61,434 nt of DNA from Magnetococcales bacterium (GCA_015234045.1 JADFWU010000019.1:1-61434); one strand, 5' to 3'. Counted from the stretch's first letter, positions 45,060-54,773 are shown. Notes: a model not told the origin generated them from the letters alone. Numbers and translations: made by a program.

Positions 45060-48000
45060 ATGAGCGCCAAGAATACGCAAGATAAAAAGCGGACTCTGGA
45101 GCCAACCACTTTGATGATGAGCCTGGAATCCCGGCTTATGTTCGATGCCGCCGGATTAGTTGGCGGCATCGAAATGCATGATGCTTTTCAGGACGATCAA
45201 AGCCTGGATACCGGTTCAGATAACGGTGGTGATGATCTGGCCATCGCACTGGCCGGACTTGGCGCACCCGCCGCCGGGCGTGAAATCATATTTATCGACG
45301 CTTCGGTAGCCGATGCCGACACCTTGTTGGCTGATGTGTCTGAAGACACGGAAACCGTTATTCTTGACGGAAACGGTATCAGCCAAATCACCGATGCTCT
45401 GGCCGGACGCAGTGACATCACCGCCGTTCATATTGTCTCGCACGGTTCCGCCGGTGCCCTGGATTTGGGTGGCGATCTTCTGGACATGGAGAGCATTGGC
45501 ACACATGCCGATGATCTGGCCGCCTGGGGCGCAGCACTGGCCGATGGCGCTGATATTCTTTTCTATGGCTGTAACGTTGCCGAAGGTGCTGACGGTGCCG
45601 CGTTGATCGATGCGATCAGTGATCTGACCGGTGCAGATGTGGCCGCTTCCGATGACTTGACCGGTGATGCTGATCAAGGCGGTGACTGGGATCTGGAAGC
45701 CCAAACCGGACCGATAGACACCTACTCGGTTGTCAGCGTTCAAGCTGCCCGCTCTTATGAATCCCTGTTGGCTCTGCCCGTAGCGTCAAATGATGTCGCA
45801 TTCACTTCGGAAGACACAGCCGTAAACATCAACGTCACTGCCAATGACACCGATGCCGATGCCGACACCCTGTACATGGTCGAATGGGATGCCACCACCA
45901 CTGAGGGTGGTACGGTTTCCTACAACGGCAACGGCGTTTTTTCCTACACGCCACTGGCCAACTATAACCGTACCCTTGATCTGGCAGGCGCTCCTTATGA
46001 CGGAGATGGTACGGATGACTTTACCTATACCATTTTCGATGGTAACAGCGGTACAGCAAGCGCTACGGTGACAATCACCGTGGTGGCTGTCGCTGATCCG
46101 CCCATTGTTGCGGTCAAGTCCGTAGGCGGTTATGAAGATGGCGGCAACATTGATATTCTGGTATCCAGCCTGAGCATTACCGATACGGATGGTAACTCCA
46201 ATCCAACCGTATCCGGCGACATCCTCAGCCAACCCGCCACCGGGAATGGTACGGTTGCCTGGGACAACGGCAATTCAAAATTTGTCTGGTCTCCGCCTGT
46301 TGGCAACACTGAATACAGCGGCTCTCCGTCCTTTACCTACAAGGTCGCTTATGGTGCAGGGTCCAGCTATGTAACCGGTACAGTCAATCTGAGCATTGCT
46401 GCGGATAATGATGTGCCTGTGCTTGGCGCAATCGTCAACGGCACCATGGCCAGCGTTGCCGAAGATACCGCCAGCCCAGCAGGCACAACCGTGGAAACCC
46501 TGCTCTCAAACGGCGCTGGTGGCACCATTGTTACCGATCCTGATGCCGGTGCGGTTGAAGGTATCGCCGTAACAGGCATCACCGATACCAACGGCACTTG
46601 GCAATACACCCTCAACGGCGGCACAACCTGGACTGGCATTGATGCCACCGTGGAAGCCGCTTATCCCGGCCAAGATCCCAGTGACGGTAAAGCTGTTGTC
46701 CTTGCCAGCAATTCAGACACCAAAGTGCGTTTTGTTCCTGATGCCGGTTACAGTGGCACCAGCGGAAACATCACCATCCGTGCTTGGGATCAAAGCGATG
46801 GTGCCAGCCCAGGCGATGTGGTAGATACCACCGCCGCTCCCGCTCAAGGTGGGAAGGCATACAGCACCAACTCTGAAACCGCCAGCCTGACCGTTTCTGC
46901 GGATAACGATGCGCCCGTGATCACTTCCGGTGCCGCTCAAACTGTCGCTGAAGATGGCACACTCACCTTTGCTGCCAACTTCTTTGGCCTCGGTGATGAA
47001 GACGAAGCCACAGGCACGGCTGTCCTTGATCCAAACACCACCGGCTATGAAGCTGAAGTCACCATGACCGTGACTAATGGTCTGCTCACTCTTGGAGACA
47101 CCACAGGTCTCTCCTTTATCGGTGGCACTGCCAACGGTGAGGCAAGCCTTAATTTCACCGGCTCCATTGCAGCGATCAATACCGCGTTGATTCGCGCTGA
47201 CCATGACTACGATCCAACGGCGGACTACGATGGCTCCGACACGCTAACCATCACCGTTGAAGATACCGGCGTAACCGGCGATGCTACCGGCCTGACCGAT
47301 ACAGCAACCGTTGCCATCACAGTAACCGCAGCCAATGACGCACCAACCATCACATATACCGGTGGTGCTCAGACAGTCAACGAAGACACTGCATTCACCT
47401 TTACCGGTGGCGATGCCATCGTGTTTGCAGATCCTGATGCCAGCACCAGCAGCGTGCAGGTTGATCTGGTGGTTACTCAGGGTACGTTGACCTTGGGTGC
47501 AGGCAAAGGCGCGGGACTCACCATTCCTTCCGGCGGTAGTGGTACGGCGGCTTTGACCGTGCGCGGCACGATCAGCAACATCAACACCGCTCTGGACGGC
47601 CTCATCTATCAAGGTGATGCCGACTATACCGGTGCTGACACTCTGACTGTAACCATTGACGATTTGGGTAACAGTGGTGCAGGCGTATCCGAAACAGCCT
47701 CAACCACTGTCAGTATCACTGTCAGTGCGGTGAATGATGACCCTGTTCTAACTGATAAGACAGACACTTTTACCGAAGTTGGCATAGATACCACAGAGAC
47801 GATAACCGTTGTTGATGTGACCGATACCGATGGCGATGGTGATACGCTCTATCTGACCGGTGCCGTCACGGCATCCAGTGGTGCAACCATTACGATCAAC
47901 AATAATGGAACTGGTGGTAGTGCTATTGATGATACTGCCGTGGATTATGTCCAGGCGGCCGATTACTACGGCACCGACACCATCACCTACCATGTAACCG

Positions 48001-51000
48001 ATGGCACAAGCACAAGCACCGGTACGCTGACCATTACGGTCAACCCGGATCTGACCGCTGTTCCAGTGGTTGTTGCCGACACTGAGACCGTAAACGAAGA
48101 TGCTTCTGTCACCCGAATTGTGGTGGTAGATGATGACGGTCGCGTTGATCCGGCTGGCGCAACTGTTGTTATCACTGTAGCACCAGACAATGGCGGTACA
48201 GCCGTTGTTGATGCTACCGACAACAGCATCGACTACACACCAGCAGCCAACTTCTCCGGCACTGAAGTTCTGACCTATGAGTTGACCAACACAGCCAGTG
48301 GACTGACTGACACCGGCACGCTGACCATTACGGTCAATGCCGCCAATGATGCGCCCAGCGTTACAGTGCCAACGGCTCAATCTGTCCTTGAAGATACGCC
48401 TCTGAATATCACTGGCATATCACTGGCGGACGTTGACTCGGCATCCGGCAATATTCAGGTCACTCTGGAAGCCACCGCAGGCACGTTGATGGTGCCAAGC
48501 AACACCGGTGCGCTGACTCTGACATCCGGTGTCAATGATGGCACCAGCGCCGCGCTGACCTACTCCGGTACTCTGACCAATCTCAATACCGCCCTGGCGG
48601 CCATCACCTATCAGAGTGACAGCAACACCTACGGCACCGACACCATCACCATCACGGTGGATGATCTCGGCAATACCGGCGGTGGCGCTCTCACGGACAC
48701 GGCAACCATCTCTGTAACCGTTGCCGCCGTTGATGATGCACCAACCGGTGGTGAAGATTTGACCGGCTACACAGTTGCTGAGGATGCTTCACTTACCATT
48801 GATATCCTGGGTGATATCAACAGTGGCGCAGGCTATGTGGATAGTGTGGATGGTGATATCGGTGTCACGGTGGGCACACCTGTCATCACCGGCCCGGATA
48901 ACGGTTCTACCATCACAGTCAATGCCAATGGCTCAATCACCTACGAACCAGGGCTTGATTTCAGCGGTACCGAGGTCATTACCTACACCATCACCGATTC
49001 CGACTTCAGCACCAACACACCAGCAGCTTCGCCCAATACGGTAACCGTGACGGTAACGCCCTCCAATGATGCGCCAGTGGCCAGCAACGACACTGCCAGC
49101 ACCGATGAAGGCACGCTTGTCATCATTGATGCAAAGGCCAATGATTCGGATCCTGATGGCACCACACCGTTCATCCGCAGTTTTGACAGCTTATCGGTAT
49201 CCGGTGGCAGAGTCGCTCTGAATGGCCTTGGCAGGTTCTCCTATACACCGCCTTCGAACTTCAATGGCAATGACACGTTCACCTATGTGCTGTCCGATCT
49301 TTCAGGTGCTACGGATACCGCTACGGTAACCGTAACCATCAATGCCAATGTCGCGCCTACTGCGGACAATGAATCAGGAACCGTAGTCGAAGATGGCTCC
49401 ACCAGCGGCATTGATGTGCTCACCGGTGATTCTGACCCTGAAGGCGGTACGCTGACCATCACTGACTATGACGCTACATCCACATCCGGCGGTACAGTCA
49501 CATTTAACAGCAATGACAACACCTTCTCCTATGCGCCCGCAGCCAACTATAACGGCCTGGACACCTTTACATACACCATCTCAGATCCCGCCGGCGCAAC
49601 AGATACTGGTACGGTTACCTACACGGTAACAGCCGTCAACGATGCACCTATCGCTGAAAATGATACGGTTACCACCAACGAAGATGAAGCCAAATTGGTT
49701 GCTGTTTTGGCCAATGACTACGATACCGCTGATAGTGACACCAATCTCACTGTTTCTGGTTTCGATGACAGCGGACTGACCAAAGGCACCGTGCTCTACA
49801 ATGGTGATGGCACCTTCACCTATACACCATCCGCCAACGAATCCGGCACGGATGTTTTTAGCTATACCATGCGTGATACCGGTGGACTTACCGACACCGC
49901 ATCCGTCACGGTTACCATCCTCCAAGCCAATGATGCCCCGGTTGCCACTGCCGATGTGTTCGGTGACGGTATCGGAAACAGCGGTACGAATAACTACGTT
50001 GGCGATGGCACCGATGGCAACGATGATATCGATGAAGACACCGGCACAATCAATCTTAATGTGCTGCGTAATGACACCGATGTTGACGATGGTTCCAACC
50101 TGATGTTCATCCCGACCTTTACCTCGCCAGCCAACGGTACATTGGTCTACAAGATGGACAAAACCTTTGACTACACGCCCAATGATGACTTTGCCGGTAC
50201 CGATACCTTTACCTATACCCTGATGGATGGCTTGGGCGGCGTAAGCACGGGTACTGTTTCCATTGTCATTGATGACGTACCGGACAATCCGTCTGTAGGC
50301 AGCTTCTCAAAATCCAGCACTGAAGGAAGTGGTGCCCTTACTTTTGTGGCTACAAACTTCTCCAATAACTTCTCTGATGTGGATGGAAACGGCTCAATCA
50401 ATCTTGATTCCATCCGAATTGAGACACTGCCCTCGGTTTCTGATGGTGTTCTGAAACTCAGTGGTGTTGCGGTAACAGCCACAGATGTGTTGACCATTGC
50501 TGACATCGCCAACCTCACCTTTGTTCCAATCAATGCGGATTGGAGCGGCACATCCAGCTTCACATGGAACGGCTACGATGGCACCGACTGGTCAACCACA
50601 GCGGCAACAACAACCATCAGCTATTCGGCTGTCAACGACACACCAGTTGTCAATGTTCCCTCCGCACGGACCGTGATTGAAGAGAACACTCTGACAGTTC
50701 CCGCTATTTCCATCACTGATCCCGATGGCGGCACTGTTCAAGTGACGCTTAACGCCCTGCATGGTGATATCACCATCGGCACCACCACCAATCTGAACTT
50801 TGATCCGGTTAGCATCAACGGTGGTAGCACAGTTTCGTTTACCGGTGCTCTGACCGATGTCAATACCGCCCTTGGTACTGTCTCCTACGTAGGCGACAGT
50901 AACTTCTTCACCACGGTTAACACCGCAGAACGCATTCAGATAACTGTGAATGATCTGGCCAATGGTGGTGGCACAGCCCTTCAAGGCAGTGCATCCATCG

Positions 51001-52349
51001 CAATAACCGTCACCAATGCCATGGATGACCCTGTTGGCGGCAGCGATAGCTTCTCTGTTGAAGAGAACAGTGCCACCGGACTTTACATCACCCAAGCGGA
51101 ATTGATGTCCAATGATACGCTGGTAGAGACTGAAACCGGTTCGCTTTCCATCACTGGAAACACCTCTACCGGCAACGGTACACTCACCTATATGGCCGAC
51201 TATCAAGGCCTTGGTGCAGGTTATCTCTACGCACCCAATCAAGACTTCACCGGTACGGATACCTTCAACTACACCCTGGATGATACCAACGGCACCGATT
51301 CGGTAACCGTCACCATCTCGGTCAGTGCGGTGAACAGCGCACCGGTTCTCAACGGCGTTCCTGGTAATGCTCAAGAGGTCTATGCTGATCAGGATCTGAT
51401 CATCTCCGGTGTTTCTGTTCTGGATGTGGACATCGGCAACGGTGACATGCAGGTCAGCCTGAGTGCTGCCAACGGTAATATCTCACTGAATCAAACTTTG
51501 GGACTGACCAAAATCTCCGGTGACAATGGCTCCAGTACGATGGAATATCAGGGTTCTCAGACCGCCATCAACAATGCGCTGAGCTCCCTCACCTATAGTC
51601 CAACAGCTGCTTCCGGCGATGACACCATTACCATTCAGGTTAACGATCTGGGCGGCACCGGTGCTGGTGGCGAGAAGACTGATGTGGAATCCATTTCGGT
51701 CTCCATCCGTGAAGTGAACTCTGATCCAGTACCTGTCGTGGATGTCTTCTACGTGCCAACAGGGTCTACAGCTGGCTACATCCTGCTGACGACTGATGTC
51801 ACCGAAAACGATACCGATGCCAACTCGGCAACACTCTACGTCGCCTCCTTCACCCAACCGGATGCCGGTCGGGCCAGTGGCTCAACCGTAGACTATGCGG
51901 GTAGTGGTCAGTTCCGTTACACCCTCGGTGGCACATTCACCGACTACGACTTCTTCACCTACAGCGTGAATGATGGTGAAGGCTCCTTCATCCCATCCAC
52001 GATCTATATCCTGGATGAAGGCCAAACCCTCCAAGGCTTGGGCTTGAGTGCAGAGTTGGAAGAAGAAGAAGTTGAAGGCGGTGTCATGATGGCCGCAGCC
52101 GAAGTGGATAGCATTGATCAGGAGATGGCCGCACGCATCGTTGCTGATGCTGAAACCGAAATCCCAGTCAATGAGGGCATCCAGGTTGCCAACTTGGAAC
52201 CCACCTCACTGGAAGCACTTTTTGCCACCAACCTGCACCAGAAAATGGACCGCATTGGTGATGCTTTTGAATCAGGACGCCAGGAGATTTTGAGCGCCCT
52301 GGGCACGGGCTTTGCCCCTGTCGAGAAACAGCCGGTCTTGAAGGCCTAA
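45060..52349 (+). CDS. Giant modular protein: LEPR-type N-terminus, DUF4347, cadherin/Ig-like repeats
   Basis: This 2429-residue protein has the N-terminal motif LESRLMFDAAGL (LEPR-type export/targeting region of large surface proteins). A DUF4347 domain follows at about residues 76-225 (EIIFIDASVADADTLL, VHIVSHGSAGALDLGG, ILFYGCNVAEG). Then come roughly 18 tandem modules of 85-110 residues with boundaries like AVNDAPVA, ANDAPT and VNEDT, and calcium-binding Asp-rich loops (DTDADADTL) as in cadherin-like and CSPG repeats. No Sec signal, transmembrane anchor or RTX nonapeptide array is seen. The C-terminus is acidic and helical (LEPTSLEALFATNLHQ). Surface adhesion or matrix formation is the likely role; the export route is unresolved. 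An intrinsic terminator follows. Confidence 0.85.
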   Translation: MSAKNTQDKKRTLEPTTLMMSLESRLMFDAAGLVGGIEMHDAFQDDQSLDTGSDNGGDDLAIALAGLGAPAAGREIIFIDASVADADTLLADVSEDTETVILDGNGISQITDALAGRSDITAVHIVSHGSAGALDLGGDLLDMESIGTHADDLAAWGAALADGADILFYGCNVAEGADGAALIDAISDLTGADVAASDDLTGDADQGGDWDLEAQTGPIDTYSVVSVQAARSYESLLALPVASNDVAFTSEDTAVNINVTANDTDADADTLYMVEWDATTTEGGTVSYNGNGVFSYTPLANYNRTLDLAGAPYDGDGTDDFTYTIFDGNSGTASATVTITVVAVADPPIVAVKSVGGYEDGGNIDILVSSLSITDTDGNSNPTVSGDILSQPATGNGTVAWDNGNSKFVWSPPVGNTEYSGSPSFTYKVAYGAGSSYVTGTVNLSIAADNDVPVLGAIVNGTMASVAEDTASPAGTTVETLLSNGAGGTIVTDPDAGAVEGIAVTGITDTNGTWQYTLNGGTTWTGIDATVEAAYPGQDPSDGKAVVLASNSDTKVRFVPDAGYSGTSGNITIRAWDQSDGASPGDVVDTTAAPAQGGKAYSTNSETASLTVSADNDAPVITSGAAQTVAEDGTLTFAANFFGLGDEDEATGTAVLDPNTTGYEAEVTMTVTNGLLTLGDTTGLSFIGGTANGEASLNFTGSIAAINTALIRADHDYDPTADYDGSDTLTITVEDTGVTGDATGLTDTATVAITVTAANDAPTITYTGGAQTVNEDTAFTFTGGDAIVFADPDASTSSVQVDLVVTQGTLTLGAGKGAGLTIPSGGSGTAALTVRGTISNINTALDGLIYQGDADYTGADTLTVTIDDLGNSGAGVSETASTTVSITVSAVNDDPVLTDKTDTFTEVGIDTTETITVVDVTDTDGDGDTLYLTGAVTASSGATITINNNGTGGSAIDDTAVDYVQAADYYGTDTITYHVTDGTSTSTGTLTITVNPDLTAVPVVVADTETVNEDASVTRIVVVDDDGRVDPAGATVVITVAPDNGGTAVVDATDNSIDYTPAANFSGTEVLTYELTNTASGLTDTGTLTITVNAANDAPSVTVPTAQSVLEDTPLNITGISLADVDSASGNIQVTLEATAGTLMVPSNTGALTLTSGVNDGTSAALTYSGTLTNLNTALAAITYQSDSNTYGTDTITITVDDLGNTGGGALTDTATISVTVAAVDDAPTGGEDLTGYTVAEDASLTIDILGDINSGAGYVDSVDGDIGVTVGTPVITGPDNGSTITVNANGSITYEPGLDFSGTEVITYTITDSDFSTNTPAASPNTVTVTVTPSNDAPVASNDTASTDEGTLVIIDAKANDSDPDGTTPFIRSFDSLSVSGGRVALNGLGRFSYTPPSNFNGNDTFTYVLSDLSGATDTATVTVTINANVAPTADNESGTVVEDGSTSGIDVLTGDSDPEGGTLTITDYDATSTSGGTVTFNSNDNTFSYAPAANYNGLDTFTYTISDPAGATDTGTVTYTVTAVNDAPIAENDTVTTNEDEAKLVAVLANDYDTADSDTNLTVSGFDDSGLTKGTVLYNGDGTFTYTPSANESGTDVFSYTMRDTGGLTDTASVTVTILQANDAPVATADVFGDGIGNSGTNNYVGDGTDGNDDIDEDTGTINLNVLRNDTDVDDGSNLMFIPTFTSPANGTLVYKMDKTFDYTPNDDFAGTDTFTYTLMDGLGGVSTGTVSIVIDDVPDNPSVGSFSKSSTEGSGALTFVATNFSNNFSDVDGNGSINLDSIRIETLPSVSDGVLKLSGVAVTATDVLTIADIANLTFVPINADWSGTSSFTWNGYDGTDWSTTAATTTISYSAVNDTPVVNVPSARTVIEENTLTVPAISITDPDGGTVQVTLNALHGDITIGTTTNLNFDPVSINGGSTVSFTGALTDVNTALGTVSYVGDSNFFTTVNTAERIQITVNDLANGGGTALQGSASIAITVTNAMDDPVGGSDSFSVEENSATGLYITQAELMSNDTLVETETGSLSITGNTSTGNGTLTYMADYQGLGAGYLYAPNQDFTGTDTFNYTLDDTNGTDSVTVTISVSAVNSAPVLNGVPGNAQEVYADQDLIISGVSVLDVDIGNGDMQVSLSAANGNISLNQTLGLTKISGDNGSSTMEYQGSQTAINNALSSLTYSPTAASGDDTITIQVNDLGGTGAGGEKTDVESISVSIREVNSDPVPVVDVFYVPTGSTAGYILLTTDVTENDTDANSATLYVASFTQPDAGRASGSTVDYAGSGQFRYTLGGTFTDYDFFTYSVNDGEGSFIPSTIYILDEGQTLQGLGLSAELEEEEVEGGVMMAAAEVDSIDQEMAARIVADAETEIPVNEGIQVANLEPTSLEALFATNLHQKMDRIGDAFESGRQEILSALGTGFAPVEKQPVLKA

Positions 52350-52392
52350 GCCTTTTTTAGAACCGTCTGGTAGTTGCAGTACCGTCAGCTTT

Positions 52393-52426
52393 GGAAGGTC
52401 GATTTATTCGGCCTTCCTTTTTTTTT
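52393..52426 (+). terminator. Intrinsic terminator of the giant gene
   Basis: GGAAGGTC (52393-52400) pairs with GGCCTTCC (52410-52417) around a 9-nt loop, with one T-G pair. Nine Ts follow, then C. It lies 44 bp after the stop of the giant gene. Confidence 0.9.
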
Positions 52427-52462
52427 CTTAAAAACATAACCGCCATAACTATGGGCCATATC

Positions 52463-52619
52463 TAGTGATTTCGATCCGAAATCAGACAATAAATCACAAC
52501 CTGAGTGGAAGTCCTGGTGATGTTTTTGCGCCGCTTTTGATATGCGAAGCAGATCATCAGACCAAAAACATCACCAGGGCTGGAACGGCTGACTGTTCAA
52601 ATTTTAGACGAAATCACTA
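52463..52619. mobile_element. 157-bp MITE-like element with terminal inverted repeats
   Basis: The ends TAGTGATTTCG (52463-52473) and CGAAATCACTA (52609-52619) are perfect 11-bp inverted repeats. They begin and end with TA, as expected if a 9-bp repeat is flanked by a TA target duplication, as in IS630/Tc1-type elements. Inside is a perfect 16-bp hairpin arm pair, CCTGGTGATGTTTTTG (52513-52528) and CAAAAACATCACCAGG (52563-52578). No coding capacity. A half copy, 92% identical over 78 bp, makes the end of ogt at 29033-29110. It lies in the 373-bp non-coding stretch 52350-52722, which otherwise holds only the terminator and the promoter region of the next gene. Confidence 0.72.
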
Positions 52620-52722
52620 TTAAAAATATTTAATTTTTTAAGAAAACTCATGCCTTTCAATGGAATGATAAAAAGTTTAAAATGTATAATCACACGCTGA
52701 AAATCACTAAGGAGAAAATTTC

Positions 52723-53958
52723 ATGCTCATAATAAAACGCTTCAGAACCATAATGGTGCTGATAAGCACAGTAGCTGGCTTCCTGGCAATGCCAACATTG
52801 GGATTTACTGCACCGACAAAAGAGAGTCCATGCCAGAAATCCATCAACCAGTTATTAAAGAGCTATAAGAAAAACCCTGCCTTCCGCGCATTGACCGACC
52901 GTGCCTTTGATAACATCCAGCCACTTCCAGGCGAATATGGACCCAATCCGTGGATTGGCAAGGATATAGATGATTTAGCAGATTTTTTTGCCGATTGGTG
53001 TACATTCCTTCCCACGATTGAAGGCTCTCATGACGATGGGCTGAAATATATTCAGGAATTCGCGTGGTTCTACTACAAAAATGAGTACGGCATAGCGTTT
53101 GTGAAACAGTCACCCGGTCGGGAAATCACCCAAGCATTCACCCGGCAACGCGGCACATTCATGGATAGCAAACACTCCACAAAAGAAATCGCCCAATGGC
53201 TCTCTGATCCCCGAATCGAACGAGAGGATTATATCCTCCCAAATCCAGAACGCTCTGACGGCGGCTTCACCTCCTTTAACGCCTTCTTCAGTCGAGCATT
53301 AAAGGATCAAGCCACAAGCCGCCCACAGACCATGCCTGAGCGAGATTACGTGATCAGCGCCCCAACAGACTGCATTATCAATTCAGTACCTCAGCGTATC
53401 ACCGACATTCAGACAAAAATCCCCACCAAATTCAACTCGGCGTTGAATATTGTCGAAATGTTGGACGGTTCCAAATATGCAGAACGCTTTGTCGGCGGCA
53501 CAGCCCTAGCCTGTGTACTCATGCCCAACACCTATCACTACTATCACGCCCCTGTCAGCGGAAAAGTGATGGAAGCAAAAATCATCGAAGCCCCCTTCTA
53601 CGGCTATGATGATTTCCCAGTTTGGGTCCCTTCAACCGGCAATGTGGGCTATTATGGTACGGAGTTCAGCCAGTTTGAGAATTTTCAGCGCGGATATTTC
53701 GTGATTGATACTGGAAAATATGGCCATGTTGCCATGATTCCGGTGGGATTGGACACCATTAGCTCCATCGTTTTTGATGACAAATTCAAAAAGATAGAAC
53801 AGCCGGTGCCAGTCAAGCGTGGCGATAAGCTGGGCAATTTTCTCTATGGCGGCTCTCTGTTCATCATGATCTTCGAGCCAAACCGCTATAAATCCGATGC
53901 TATCCAAGTGCGTCTTGGCAATCAGATTGGGATTTTTGATACACCAACCAAGAAATAA
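52723..53958 (+). CDS. Exported phosphatidylserine decarboxylase-like protein
   Basis: This 411-residue protein belongs to the Psd family, pyruvoyl enzymes that make phosphatidylethanolamine. It has the family entry motif TSFNAFFSRALKD, an Asp-containing ISAPTDCII (equivalent to the catalytic Asp), YHYYHAPVSGKVMEA with the two conserved His, and the self-cleavage region LYGGSLFIMIFEP with GGS at 376-378. Unusually it carries a cleavable-looking signal peptide (MLIIKRFRTIMVLISTVAGF ... LGFTA), so it may act in the periplasm or on the outside. An about 150-residue helical domain precedes the Psd core. The AAGGAG site is ideal. A canonical cytoplasmic Psd is not in the window. Related exported Psd-like proteins exist; substrate unverified. 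Confidence 0.75.
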   Translation: MLIIKRFRTIMVLISTVAGFLAMPTLGFTAPTKESPCQKSINQLLKSYKKNPAFRALTDRAFDNIQPLPGEYGPNPWIGKDIDDLADFFADWCTFLPTIEGSHDDGLKYIQEFAWFYYKNEYGIAFVKQSPGREITQAFTRQRGTFMDSKHSTKEIAQWLSDPRIEREDYILPNPERSDGGFTSFNAFFSRALKDQATSRPQTMPERDYVISAPTDCIINSVPQRITDIQTKIPTKFNSALNIVEMLDGSKYAERFVGGTALACVLMPNTYHYYHAPVSGKVMEAKIIEAPFYGYDDFPVWVPSTGNVGYYGTEFSQFENFQRGYFVIDTGKYGHVAMIPVGLDTISSIVFDDKFKKIEQPVPVKRGDKLGNFLYGGSLFIMIFEPNRYKSDAIQVRLGNQIGIFDTPTKK

Positions 53959-53978
53959 ACCGAAAAACTGAACAACTC

Positions 53979-54012
53979 GGCAAGTCCATCAGAAAAAATC
54001 GATGGGCTTGCC
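53979..54012. terminator. Hairpin between convergent genes, probable transcript end
   Basis: GGCAAGTCCATC (53979-53990) pairs with GATGGGCTTGCC (54001-54012) with one mismatched or wobble position and a 10-nt loop. It lies between the convergent Psd-like and coiled-coil genes. No T-run follows on either strand, so it may act with Rho or serve for mRNA end stability. Confidence 0.45.
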
Positions 54013-54023
54013 AATCAAAAACA

Positions 54024-54773
54024 TCACAACAGGGAAAAACTTCTCAACACATTGGCCAGCTTTTCATCGGTTTTAGCCAGTTCCCTCAACACATTCATCA
54101 ACCGGCGTGGAATCGAGCCTTCGGCATTATTAACATCCAAGTCTTGATCCAACTTCCGCTCTACACTGTCCAGGCGATCTTGAATTGGTTTAACCATACT
54201 GCGTCTATCCCAGGCAATATAGCCAAATAGAGTCACAATCAGAGTAAAGATTCCGCCAAATATGGCAAGCATATCCTGACGGAAGCCATTGATCATGTTA
54301 CTTAGATCATCTAATCGGGTATTGGTGAAGCCGTACAATTCGGTTATGCGCTGATCCATTTGAACAAAACGTTGATCAACTTGGGCAAAACGCTGATCCA
54401 TTTGAGCAAAACGCTGATCGACTTGGGCAAAACGCTGATCGACTTGGGCAAAACGTCCATCAATATACTTATTCTGATCATCGAACCGCTGATTTATATA
54501 GCGATTTTGATCATCAAACCGCTTATCAATACTGGTTTTCAGATCATCAATGCGCTTATCAATACTGGTTTTCAGATCATCAATGCGCTTATTTGTTGAT
54601 TTTTGTGACGCTTTTATCTCCGCCAAGAACTCAATAATTTTTTCACGTTCGCTAGCCGCCTCTGCGGCTTCTGCTGGCATGACCACAGCAAAAAGAAAAC
54701 TTAACCCTGTCAATATCAAGGCAATATATCTATATGGCTGAACCATTTTCGTTTGTATATTAAGTCGTCGCAT
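54024..54773 (-). CDS. Coiled-coil membrane protein with 7-residue repeats
   Basis: This 249-residue protein has an N-terminal signal or anchor (YRYIALILTGLSFLFAVV). A long coiled coil of perfect 7- and 14-residue units follows: two units of KTSIDKRIDDL type, then RFDDQNRYINQ, then six of FAQVDQR type. Further on are a transmembrane segment (MLAIFGGIFTLIVTLFGYIA) and a charged tail. It resembles 'DUF1640/apolipoprotein-like' coiled-coil membrane proteins but no function is known. The coiled coil is encoded by near-identical 21-bp units, so its length probably varies among strains. Confidence 0.65.
   Translation of the reverse strand: MRRLNIQTKMVQPYRYIALILTGLSFLFAVVMPAEAAEAASEREKIIEFLAEIKASQKSTNKRIDDLKTSIDKRIDDLKTSIDKRFDDQNRYINQRFDDQNKYIDGRFAQVDQRFAQVDQRFAQMDQRFAQVDQRFVQMDQRITELYGFTNTRLDDLSNMINGFRQDMLAIFGGIFTLIVTLFGYIAWDRRSMVKPIQDRLDSVERKLDQDLDVNNAEGSIPRRLMNVLRELAKTDEKLANVLRSFSLL
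54380..54590 (-). repeat. Tandem 21-bp and 42-bp coding repeats
   Basis: Units such as GGGCAAAACGCTGATC(G/C)A recur every 21 bp from about 54380 to 54460. A 42-bp unit (ATCAATACTGGTTTTCAGATC) occurs twice around 54525-54590. They encode the heptad repeats of the coiled-coil protein. Confidence 0.75.

Noticed and set aside
45216-51857. Many long open frames on the minus strand inside the giant gene
   Set aside because: They are shadows caused by the biased codon use of the Asp/Thr/Gly-rich repeats. None has a start signal or protein-like composition.
52020-52349. Type I secretion signal or RTX repeats at the end of the giant protein
   Set aside because: No GGxGxDxxx nonapeptides occur. The C-terminus is acidic and helical, so a T1SS assignment cannot be supported.
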